Shown in pieces: positions 49,050-60,000 of a DNA stretch of 64,000 bases. Positions within the stretch are counted from its first letter, which is position 1, and every line of letters begins with the position of its first letter. The translations under genes were made by a program, and so were the position numbers. The DNA comes from Cheilinus undulatus (Eukaryota > Chordata > Actinopteri > Labriformes > Labridae). The stretch spans positions 53,977,276 through 54,041,275 of the forward strand of contig NC_054867.1 of NCBI RefSeq assembly GCF_018320785.1, read 5' to 3'. Under the pieces are notes generated by a model. The model was given only the letters and a program-made list of their open reading frames with translations, made no database searches and was not told where the DNA came from.

Positions 49050-50540
49050 GTAAAAGATGACATCATCTTTTAAGGCAAGTATGGATTGCTTTTCAGACAT
49101 TCAAGGATGACATCAGAAGAAAAGATGTTTTGATAAAGTATAGGATGACGTCATCAAAACAAGGATGGAATGTTGTATAGACAATGAAGGATGACATCAT
49201 CTTTAAAGGCAAGGATGGGATGTTTTATATAAAGGAAAGAATGATGTCATCTTCAAAGCAAAGATGGGATGTTTAATAAACTTTGAAGGATGACACCATC
49301 TTCAAAGGTGGAAATGGAATGTTTTACAGAACATCCCATCATTAAAGGATGACATCACATTTAAAGGCAAGGATGGAATATTTTATAGACAGTAAAATAC
49401 AATGTCATCTTCAAAGCAAGGATGGGATGTTTTAAAGACATTCAAGGATTACGTAATCCAAAAGGCAATGAAGGAATGTTTTATGACTGTAAAGGATGAC
49501 ATCTTCTCCAGAGGTAAGGATGGAATGTTTTATAGACAGTAAAAGGTGATTTCATCTTTTAAGCAAGCATGAGATGTTTTACAGACATTAAAGGAATACA
49601 TCATTTAAAAATCAATGACAGAATGTTTTACAAACCATAAAGGATGACATCTTCTTCAGAGGCAAGGATGGAATGTTTTATGGACAGTAAAGGGTGATTT
49701 CATTGGCACAGCAAGGATGGGCTGTATTATTATTTAAGCGTCCTTGGGTTTCTTGAAAGGCGCTATATAAATTCATGATATTATTATTATTATTATTATT
49801 ATTATAGAAATTCAAGGATTACATCATTTAAAAGGCAAAGATGGAGTCTTTCATAGATCTTCAATGATGACATCTTCAAAGGCAAGGATGGAATGTTTCA
49901 TAGATCTCAAAGGATGACATCTTCTTTAAAGGCAAGGATGGAATGCTTTATAGACAGTAAAGGGTGATGTCATCAGCAAAGCAAGGATGGGCTGTATTGT
50001 AAATATTCAAGGATTACATCATTTAGAAAAGCAATGATAGAATGTTTTGAAGATAATATAAGATGAAATCTTCAAAGGCGAGGATGGAATGTTTTATAGA
50101 TCTTAAAGGATGACATCTTCTTCAAAGGCAAGGATGGAAATGTTTCATAGACAGGAAAGGATGATGATGTTATCTTCAAAGCAGAGATGGATTGTTTTAT
50201 AGACATGCAGGATTACATAATTTCAAAGGCAATGATGGAATGTTTTCTGACATTAAAGGATGGCATCATCTTTCTTAAGCCTATTAACAGTCTTTAAGGA
50301 TGACATCATTAAAGGTAGAAGACAAATGTTGGTGAAGCTGGGGTTGTTGGGATTTTTTCCTCACTGTTTTTGTCAAATATTGTTCAAAGTAGGCGACCTT
50401 TTGAAAGTTCGGAGTTTATATGTGCTCTAATAATGAAGGCTAATTAGTCAAGAGCTGTGAGGCCAGTGGTGCCTTTTTATCAGCTTTTCTCCCTCATGTT
50501 GTCATAGACATGCTTTCAAAGGACACGCTGATGTCCACAA
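49050..50540 (+). repeat. Dispersed minisatellite element, copy 5: ~50-bp units, ~24 copies
   Basis: Units hold AAAGGATGACATCTTCTTCA, AAGGCAAGGATGGAATGTTT and TATAGACAGT. It ends with GGTGAAGCTGGGGTTGTTGG (50330) and then TTTTATCAGCTTTTCTCCCT (50476), the same tail and head segments as copies 1 and 3. A LINE-type 3' tail interrupts it at 49735-49806. Confidence 0.85.
49735..49806 (+). mobile_element. LINE/SINE 3' tail with (ATT)n inside the minisatellite
   Basis: AGCGTCCTTGGGTTTCTTGA then AAGGCGCTATATAAATTCAT and (ATT)n is a characteristic fish L2-type retroposon 3' end. It splits a minisatellite unit: GCAAGGATGGGCTGTATTAT before it matches GCAAGGATGGGCTGTATTGT at 49981. Confidence 0.7.
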
Positions 50541-51360
50541 GATTTTCTTTTACGTGAAAATGGCCCTTGTTTAAACAAATGTTTTTGTTCATAAAACATT
50601 TTTCTGGAATTCCCAAAATTAAATTTCTGTGCGTATTTGTAAAAGATTGCAGGTGTTTAGCTAAACGTTCTTATGATAGATATTTCTACATTCATTTGAA
50701 TGTTTTTGCAGGTTACCATTCAGGGCCACCGTAGTTTAGCGAACGCAGCTCATCTTCTACACATGAACACGTTAATCTGAAGCCAGTACATGTTTCTAAT
50801 GTCACTGATTAATCATCTTCATTATCAAACCTTTAAACATCTCCGTTTCCTCTGAATCTTTCCTCCGGGAGCTCCGGGCTGGAGCGGCTCACTGACACTG
50901 ACTTTATCCGGACATGGAGCTTCCTAATCGGCTCTGAGTCTGACTGATTACCGCCAACAGAACCACCGTGACCTTGTGTGCGTGCGCGTGCGTGTGTAAG
51001 CGTGATAATATCAGCCTGGTGTGATAAGCAGCACATCGACAGACATGTTATCTTTATCGGGAGATGACGGCTGATAACCCGGGTCAACCCGCAGAGGATA
51101 ACCCGGGTCAAACAGCGGAGGATAATGCGAGACAAGCGGGGGGATTATGGGTAAATTTACGCTAAATCAGCGCCGTTTTCTCCAGAGGGGAACACCGGGG
51201 AGGGTTCGGTATCCAGGCAGGCTGCATGCACAACACCAGCCCGCTGAATGGCGGGTAAACACGGCCGATCTGCGCCGATAATCAGTGATAGGTTATCGAT
51301 AATCAGAGGGGTTATCGATGAGAGCAAGCGGGCAGAGGGACACGATCAGGTCGGTCTTAC

Positions 51361-51480
51361 CTGGAGAGGGAGCAGCTCGAACGGGCAGGAGGCAGGAGGA
51401 GATCCGGAGAGATGGAGGGAGGCTGCTGGAGGAGAGGGACTCAGGAAGACACTGAGCATGCGCGGAGAGCAGCCTGTGGT
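51361..51480 (-). promoter_or_regulatory. Probable TMEM74B non-coding first exon and CpG-rich promoter
   Basis: On the minus strand a textbook donor CCAG|GTAAGA sits at 51361/51360, in a GC- and CpG-rich stretch (about 51060-51530) that contrasts with the AT-rich surroundings. GCATGCGC (51456-51463) is NRF1-like. This would splice to the acceptor at 47908 and give TMEM74B a 5' UTR intron of about 3.5 kb. There is no transcript evidence; the pairing is inferred from splice signals, strand and base composition. Confidence 0.5.
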
Positions 51481-51669
51481 GTCAGTGCTGGTGTCAGATC
51501 AGCGGGTGGTGATGGAGCCGATGGAGGAAAATCACTGAGGTTATTTATATGATCAGGGTTCAAGAGTCACTTTATGGTCATTTTTAACAAGTTAGAATAA
51601 AAAAACGGAATCTGTTAACAAAGACTAGCTTTGATAGAGCTGATAAATATTCAACAGAGAGGAAGGAGA

Positions 51670-52230
51670 GACAAGCTTATAGTTTATATAGCTTATAGTT
51701 ATGACTATTTATAGTCATAACTATAAGCTATATAAGCTATATTATTTTATAGTTATTACTATTTTTAGTATCACTATCTTTATTGTTATTGTTATCATTT
51801 ATTATCATTAATATTCTTATTTTATTTCTATTTTAATTTTCACTATAATTATTGTTATTGTTATCTTGTTATCATGTATAATGTCATAATTATATTTATT
51901 ATTATTATTATTACCATTTTTATTATCACTATAATTATTGTTAGTGTTATCTTATTATCATTTATCATCATAATTATTATTATTATTATTATTATTATTA
52001 TTGCCATTTTATTATCACTGTAATTATTGTTAGTGTTATCGTTTATTATTGTTATAATTTATTATTATTATTATTATTATTAGAATATTTTTATAACCAT
52101 TTTTATTATCAGTACATTTATTGCTATTGTTATCGTTTTATTATTATTATTTAATTATTTATTTTTTAATTACTCTTTTTATTATTACTGTAATTATTGT
52201 TATTGTTATCGTTTATTTTTATTGTTAATA

Positions 52231-52262
<32 letters not shown>

Positions 52263-52340
52263 GCTATTTATTACTATTTTTAATATTCTATAGTTACAGT
52301 TATTGTTATCATTTATTATTATTATTATTCAAAACTTTAT
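51670..52340. repeat. Degenerate (ATT)n-rich tandem tract
   Basis: Four to five repeats of a ~110-base module with TTATTATTATTATT, CATTTTTATTATCACT and GTAATTATTGTTAGTGTTATC. On its right it grades into the A/T-rich 3' tail of the LINE at 52340-52760, so it probably began as that element's (AAT)n tail. Confidence 0.75.
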
Positions 52341-52760
52341 TACAGACTCTAGGTCCAGAGAATAAAAAAGAACAAAAACCAAACAAAACAATACAAAACA
52401 CATAAAAAGGACAGAACAACACATGCATGTTACCGTGACGGCACAATAACTTAATGGATCAGATTCAATATAAGCACAAAAAATAAAATTATACTAAAAA
52501 CAGGCATCTGTACCAGTGTTTCCATAGTGGAGACATGTATTTAACAGCACTATGTTTGATGTTCGTTAAGGCCAAAATAATTTCATTCCCAGTGGAATCA
52601 AGTCGACACATGAATTTATACACAAGATTTCTTAATACAGCATGTAGAGTATGAACTCCTGCACCTACAAACATCTCACTTGCACTGCACCATCTTGGTC
52701 TTTTCAGTAGTAATCTCAGAGCATCATTGTAGGCTACTGCTACCATTGTCTGTAGATATC
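52340..52760 (-). pseudogene. LINE 3' end with C-terminal ORF2 remnant
   Basis: The minus strand encodes AYNDALRLLLKRPRWCSASE then MFVGAGVHTLHAVLRN and KYMSPLWKHW (about 52500-52740). This is the C-terminal motif string found after the reverse transcriptase in many animal non-LTR retrotransposons. The frame ends at 52489, followed by a short 3' UTR and the (AAT)n tract. The 5' part is missing, the usual LINE 5' truncation. Confidence 0.8.
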
Positions 52761-52920
52761 ATCATCATCCATCAATTTATCTGTGATAAAATGCCCAAGA
52801 TATTGTTGTTGTTGTTGTTGTTATTATTATTTATTTTCAAAGGTGACAAATTAACAGTTTTGGTAAGAATGACAAATTAACAGTTTTGGTAAGAATGGGA
52901 ATTAGGGACACTTGCATGGG

Positions 52921-53983
52921 CTATCCACCTTATTCCTAGTCCCCATGATTCTTTGCGTGAAATATGGGCGCAACTTCCGTTCCCTTCTATCGAAATGAGA
53001 CTTCACATTGAATACGTGATGTGGAACATGATTTTAAGAGCAATTTGGACATTAAAATATGTAACTTTCGACTGCTTCACCTCAATCGGGACAATATTAT
53101 TATTTCTCTGCCCTCTACTGAAGAGTAGGAAGTGACGACATTACCTCGGATAACCTAGACAAGCATATTTAGCTAATTTTATTAGCTTCATATCAGTATA
53201 GTAATAAACGGTCACATTTTGTTAACTGAGTTTGGACACCACCTTAACATAAATTTGTAGTTTGTGGGTTTGCTGAAATTCTTATTCTACCAACTAATTC
53301 CTCTAAAATGTGGGAATTATATTAAATAAAATTATCCATGACTGAAGTTGTCAGCTCTTCAGTTTGGTAAATGTCAAGTTTTGAATTATTGATGAATTAA
53401 TATTGAAAGAATTACATCCCAAAAGCATTTAAACATTGAACGGCATGTTTGAAACACTGTTGTTAAAGACATATATTTAACGTTGTCACGTAATTAGTAC
53501 CACAACCAAAGCAACAGGTACTGAGCATTACAGAAAATATTATTTAAACTTTCAGCTCATTTAACTTTATTGAGTTAACAAAAATGAATCAGTATTTATT
53601 GCAGCATATATTTATTTCATAACAACCACTGTTGACGCTAAATCACTTTAGTAATCCCTTGGAAGAATCGTGTTTTGCTATTATTGCTACTGTACGGGAA
53701 GTTCCTACCACATTTATAGCAGTAGACCCCCGAGGAATAACGTAGTATCCACCTTATTTACTCACTTACAGCTTACAAAACAAACAATGTGAAAATGTGA
53801 TTAAAAAATGTATCAATATTTACAAATTCACGGTGAATTCCTATCAAACAACTGTCGTTCGTAGTCAGCATCTATCGTTAGCTCTTGTATTAAAATTCAT
53901 GTAATTATGTACTTCTGCCTTAGCACCAGAAGTTTCGCCCATATTCAAATTTACAGTAGCGGTTCCAGGAATAAGGTGGATAG
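52921..53983. mobile_element. DNA transposon with CTATCCACCTTATTC inverted ends (1063 bp)
   Basis: The left end CTATCCACCTTATTCCTAGT and the reverse complement of the right end, CTATCCACCTTATTCCTGGA, are inverted. Similarity continues about 65 bases to ATATGGGCG.AACTTC. A third TATCCACCTTATTTACTC lies inside at about 53747. No transposase motif seen in its open frames. Partial second copy at 26522-26716. Confidence 0.75.
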
Positions 53984-55290
53984 AATTTTTGGAGACATTG
54001 AAGGACCCTAAAGTTTCAAACATAGGGCCCTGTCGGTAGGAAACACCGATCCTATCACCCATGATTGATAAAACTGCATGTTGTTTGTTTTTCCAAAAAC
54101 TCTCAGACTGAATCCTTTTACTCTTAGAATTGCAAAACATTTACATAATGCTGATTATAAGACTATATTTTTGTAGACAAGCATCAGTTCTGTAACTTTT
54201 TGTAATGTGTTGACTGCTGTGTTATTTTTTTCACGGTAAACGTAAAACACAGTGTGAGTAGTCTTCTGTGATTTCCATTAAATAACAATAATAATAATGA
54301 TAAAATAAATAACACTGCTGTTGAAAATATTTCCAGAATGAATGAAACTCTAAATGGAGCATGGGGACAATAAATAAACCATTAAACTGAAAGAATGACT
54401 TAACTTTACAAAATCTTTTGTATAAAAGCTATGTTACACAACCAGGCACCGGTCCTTACTGGTGCTTGGTTACTTTAAAAGTCATAGACGGAAACATCTG
54501 CCTTGGTTTTAAAAAGAAATGTGGTCCAGTAATGAGCAAACTTTCCTACAGTGACATTCAGGCTAACAGCTAACGTGACAGCAGACCCTGGATAGACCGG
54601 ACAAGCCGACTGAAATGATTGGAAACCCCTACCGAAACAGACCGGGATTAGAGCAGAAACACCTTCTCTGTCACGGAAAGCTGTCAGTGTTGCTCTTGTA
54701 GTTTTGTTAAAGACACATTGTCCAGTTCAGACAAACCGAGGCTAGTCGGAGCTAATCGCTCCACTAGCAGGCCTTGTATTCAAACACTCACTCAACACGT
54801 AACCCTTAACTATCGCATACTCATGCTGAAGCAGAAGAGTGAAAACATCTTTCCCAACATGAAAAGCTTTCAGGGTTGTTTTTAATTCTTAACTTCATAC
54901 ACAAACGTGGTCCAGGTCAAACTGATGCAATGCTAAAGCTACATCTGAGGTAGTTCAAGAAGTGGAGGCAGCCATTAGAGAGCTTTCAGTCTAACTAGAC
55001 TCCTCCCATAGTGCATCTGTGTATGTATGACTGTGAAAGTGAAAGTAGCATCACTCAGTCAGTCAGTCAGAGACTCAGAAACATTCAGGCCCATGTGTAG
55101 AGCCAACAAAAAAACCCCTTCCCTTTGCCTGTAGGCCGCTCATATAAAATTAAGAAAGAAAAAAAAAAAACGGAAATTGAAAAATAAAATAGATCCGTTT
55201 CCTGTTTCATGTTTTCCATTTTTTGTTTTATGTTTTCTGAAAAAATTATTGAAAAAAAAAAAAGTCATTTTTTTTTTGTTACCAAAAAAA
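53984..55290. other. Gene-free stretch
   Basis: No exon recognised. It holds a (CAGT)n run at 55053-55070 and AT-rich DNA. The open frame 53865-54140 overlaps the transposon end and has no family signature. Confidence 0.4.
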
Positions 55291-55730
55291 GGAAGATCGC
55301 AGAAGGGAATGGTGGTGGTGTAACATTCTTTTTTTCCTGTGTGTGACCCATTAACCCATTAAGGCCTGGAAACACAAATTATAGCAAGGAAATTCTCATT
55401 TTTTGGAACTTAAATATTTATTTCACTTTTTACTGAAATCCAAAAGAATCCAAATTTCCATAAAATTTAATGTACATATTTTTTGTATCTCATTTAATAC
55501 GTTAGATGTTTTTTGGTAACTGATAATCCACTTGAGGGCATTTTTATCATTAATCAGATTGTATTTAGAATTTTTTTTTGTAATTTATTGATCCTATTGA
55601 TGAGATAGACATGTCATAAAAGTATGAATACAAAAGTATAATACAACAGGCTTTAAGGGGGTTAAGGCTGTTCTGAAATAAAGAATGTTACATCACAGTG
55701 TTCCATTCTTTGATCTTCATTTTTTGTTAA
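55290..55730. repeat. Element with inverted GAAGATC...TGTAACATTCTT ends
   Basis: The left block (55293-55333: GAAGATCGCAGAAGGGAATG ... TGTAACATTC) and the reverse complement of 55678-55726 (GAAGATCAAAGAATGGAAC ... TGTAACATTC) are inverted repeats about 390 bases apart. A third copy of the block lies at 40105-40160 with a similar T/A-rich neighbourhood. Confidence 0.55.
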
Positions 55731-57052
55731 GAACATAAAAACAATAAGACCAAAAACATAAATTTTATTCTTTTTAGAAAACTGAACAAGTTTAAATGCA
55801 AAGTAAAAAACAAGACACTACAAAAAAAAAAAAAAAAAAAAAATCAAATAAAAAAGGGAGAAAAGAAGAGTTAAATTATGATTAACTGCAAAAATTCAGA
55901 GATGAATTGCCTTTGACAGTTTGAATTGTTTTGGTTTGGGGATGTGTTGTTGGGCTACAGCATTACAGGGGATCATGGTTCATCACGTGTCGACATTTTA
56001 GTTTAAAATCCTCCCAGTCTTTTATAAAATACCTCACAGCAAAGACTGAGTTATCGTCCAGTATTATTGTCATCAGTTTTTAAAATATTTCTCGGAAAAA
56101 TTTTGATTTTAAAGGTTTAAATGTCTTTGTCAACCTGAAATAACTTAATATTCGATTGGAACAAAAATCGATATTTGGGTGTAAAACCAAACCTTAAACA
56201 CTCAGACATCAAATATAAAAACACTCGATGTTTAAAATCATACTTGAAGAAAATTAATCAAATGTTTGTGTTTTTGCTTTCAAACCTCTTCACTGAAATG
56301 AATCAAGTTTGTAGAGACAACGGAGATCAATAAGTCCTCAGAGAAACCTCTCCCGTTACCATGGCAACACCTATCTAGTACAGATATGAGCAGGTTTTTT
56401 TTTTTTTTGAGTGCAGAATCATAAAAAGGTTAGAGTAATCTCCATCAGACCAAATTAGTTTTATTTTTTCTCTTAAATAAAAGTTTTTATTCTGCTCATA
56501 TCTGTACCAGATATCAGCCTTCAAAGACCAGAATGCACTGCAGCTGTATGATAAAACCTCATCAATGAACCAAACACACATCGGGGCAGGGATGGACAAC
56601 TTTAGTCAAAGGGCCACAGAGAACATGTTTTAGCAGGTAATCTCAGTTTAACAATTATAAAGAGCTTTAATTTTACATCAGGCACAAATAAACAGCTTTC
56701 ATTTATTACACGGACATTTGTATTTTTAACACAAATGAACATGGTAGTACGCTTAAAGTTTCACAGATTTATGTATTATTTTATTCATCATCATTGTTAT
56801 TATAATTATTTTTAGTACTATTTTTATTATCACTGTAATTAACTGGCCACCAGTCGTCCACCACTCCACTGTCTCATCAAAACTCAGTGTGCTGTTCATT
56901 GATAACCTGACACGCCAGATGGGTTTGTTTCACACATCCATCTGGGAAAGCTTCAATAGGAAACGTTTGAGAAAAGGCAGAGGCTTTGAAGAAAACATGC
57001 AGTGTGATTGGATGAACGTTCTGTCTGTCACATCTCTATCACAGCAACAAAC
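55731..57052. other. Gene-free stretch left of the satellite
   Basis: It contains poly-A (about 55821-55842), a short hairpin element near 56376-56512, and AT-rich DNA. The open frame 56889-57074 has no family signature and runs into the satellite. Confidence 0.45.
56376..56512. repeat. Short inverted-repeat (hairpin) element
   Basis: TACAGATATGAGCAG at 56379-56393 faces its exact complement CTGCTCATATCTGTA at about 56493-56507, enclosing about 100 bases of T-rich DNA. It could fold as a stem-loop or be a tiny MITE. Confidence 0.6.
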
Positions 57053-60000
57053 ACTGGCTTTAGTTACTCTCTAAATCAAACTCTGGCTTTAGTTACTCTC
57101 TAAATCAAACTCTGGCTTTAGTTACTCTCTAAATCAAACTCTGGCTTTAGTTACTCTCTAAATCAAACTCTGGCTTTAGTTACTCTCTAAATCAAACTCT
57201 GGCTTTACTTTCTCTCTAAATCAAACTCTGGCTTTAGTTACTCTCTAAATCAAACTCTGGCTTTAGTTACTCTCTAAATCAAACTCTTGCTTTAGTTTCT
57301 CTCTAAATCAAACTCTGGCTTTACTCTCTCTATAAATCAAACTCTGGCTTTAGTTTCTCTCTAAATCAAACTCTTGCTTTAGTTTCTCTCTAAATCAAAC
57401 TCTGGCTTTACTCTCTCTATAAATCAAACTCTGGCTTTAGTTTCTCTCTAAATCAAACTCTGGCTTTAGATTCTCTTTAAATCAAACTCTAGCTTTAGTT
57501 ACTCTCTAAATCAAACTCTAGCTTTAGTTACTCTCTAAATCAAACTCTGGCTTTAGTTACTCTCTAAATCAAACTCTAGCTTTAGTTACTCTCTAAATCA
57601 AACTCTGGCTTTAGTTACTCTCTAAATCAAACTCTGGCTTTAGTTACTCTCTAAATCAAACTCTGGCTTTAGTTACTCTCTAAATCAAACTCTGGCTTTA
57701 GTTACTCTCTAAATCAAACTCTGGCTTTAGTTACTCTCTAAATCAAACTCTGGCTTTAGTTACTCTCTAAATCAAACTCTGGCTTTACTTTCTCTCTAAA
57801 TCAAACTCTGGCTTTAGTTACTCTCTAAATCAAACTCTGGCTTTAGTTACTCTCTAAATCAAACTCTTGCTTTAGTTTCTCTCTAAATCAAACTCTGGCT
57901 TTACTCTCTCTATAAATCAAACTCTGGCTTTAGTTTCTCTCTAAATCAAACTCTAGCTTTAGATTCTCTTTAAATCAAACTCTAGCTTTAGTTACTCTCT
58001 AAATCAAACTCTAGCTTTAGTTACTCTCTAAATCAAACTCTGGCTTTAGTTACTCTCTAAATCAAACTCTAGCTTTAGTTACTCTCTAAATCAAACTCTG
58101 GCTTTAGTTACTCTCTAAATCAAACTCTGGCTTTAGTTACTCTCTAAATCAAACTCTGGCTTTAGTTACTCTCTAAATCAAACTCTGGCTTTAGTTACTC
58201 TCTAAATCAAACTCTGGCTTTAGTTACTCTCTAAATCAAACTCTGGCTTTAGTTACTCTCTAAATCAAACTCTGGCTTTACTTTCTCTCTAAATCAAACT
58301 CTGGCTTTAGTTACTCTCTAAATCAAACTCTGGCTTTAGTTTCTCTCTAAATCAAACTCTAGCTTTAGATTCTCTTTAAATCAAACTCTAGCTTTAGTTA
58401 CTCTCTAAATCAAACTCTAGCTTTAGTTACTCTCTAAATCAAACTCTGGCTTTAGTTACTCTCTAAATCAAACTCTAGCTTTAGTTACTCTCTAAATCAA
58501 ACTCTGGCTTTAGTTACTCTCTAAATCAAACTCTGGCTTTAGTGACTCTCTAAATCAAACTCTGGCTTTAGTGACTCTCTAAATCAAACTCTGGCTTTAG
58601 TGACTCTCTAAATCAAACTCTGGCTTTAGTTACTCTATGAATCAAACTCTGGCTTTAGTTACTCTATGAATCAAACTCTGGCTTTAGTTACTCTCTAAAT
58701 CAAACTCTGGCTTTACTTTCTCTCTAAATCAAACTCTGGCTTTAGTTACTCTCTAAATCAAACTCTGGCTTTAGATTCTCTTTAAATCAAACTCTGGCTT
58801 TAGTTACTCTCTAAATCAAACTCTGGCTTTACTCTCTCTCTAAATCAAACTCTGGCTTTAGTTACTCTCTAAATCAAACTCTGGCTTTGGTTACTCTCTA
58901 AATCAAACTCTTGCTTTAGTTTCTCTCTAAATCAAACTCTGGCTTTAGTTACTCTCTAAATCAAACTCTGGCTTTACTCTCTCTCTAAATCAAACTCTGG
59001 CTTTAGTTACTCTCTAAATCAAACTCTGGCTTTAGTTACTCTCTAAATCAAACTCTTGCTTTAGTTTCTCTCTAAATCAAACTCTGGCTTTAGTTTCTCT
59101 CTAAATCAAACTCTGGCTTTAGTTTCTCTCTAAATCAAACTCTGGCTTTAGTTACTCTCTAAATCAAACTCTTGCTTTAGTTACTCTCTAAATCAAACTC
59201 TGGCTTTAGTTACTCTCTAAATCAAACTCTGGCTTTAGTTTCTCTCTAAATCAAACTCTGGCTTTAGATTCTCTTTAAATCAAACTCTGGCTTTAGTTAC
59301 TCTGTAAATCAAACTCTGGCTTTAGTTACTCTCTAAATCAAACTCTGGCTTTAGTTACTCTCTAAATCATACTCTGGCTTTAGTTACTCTCTAAATCAAA
59401 CTCTGGCTTTAGTTACTCTCTAAATCAAACTCTGGCTTTAGTTTCTCTCTAAATCAAACTCTAGCTTTAGTTACTCTCTAAATCAAACTCTGGCTTTAGT
59501 TACTCTCTAAATCAAACTCTGGCTTTAGTTACTCTCTAAATCAAACTCTGGCTTTAGTTTCTCTTTAAATCAAACTCTGGCTTTAGTTACTCTGTAAATC
59601 AAACTCTAGCTTTAGTTACTCTCTAAATCAAACTCTGGCTTTAGTTACTCTGTAAATCAAACTCTGGCTTTAGTTACTCTGTAAATCAAACTCTGGCTTT
59701 AGTTACTCTCTAAATCAAACTCTGGCTTTAGTTACTCTCTAAATCAAACTCTGGCTTTAGTTTCTCTCTAAATCAAACTCTGGCTTTAGTTTCTCTCTAA
59801 ATCAAACTCTGGCTTTAGTTACTCTCTAAATCAAACTCTGGCTTTAGTTACTCTCTAAATCAAACTCTGGCTTTAGTTACTCTCTAAATCAAACTCTGGC
59901 TTTAGTTTCTCTCTAAATCAAACTCTGGCTTTAGATTCTCTTTAAATCAAACTCTGTCTTTAGTTACTCTCTAAATCAAACTCTGGCTTTACTCTCTCTC

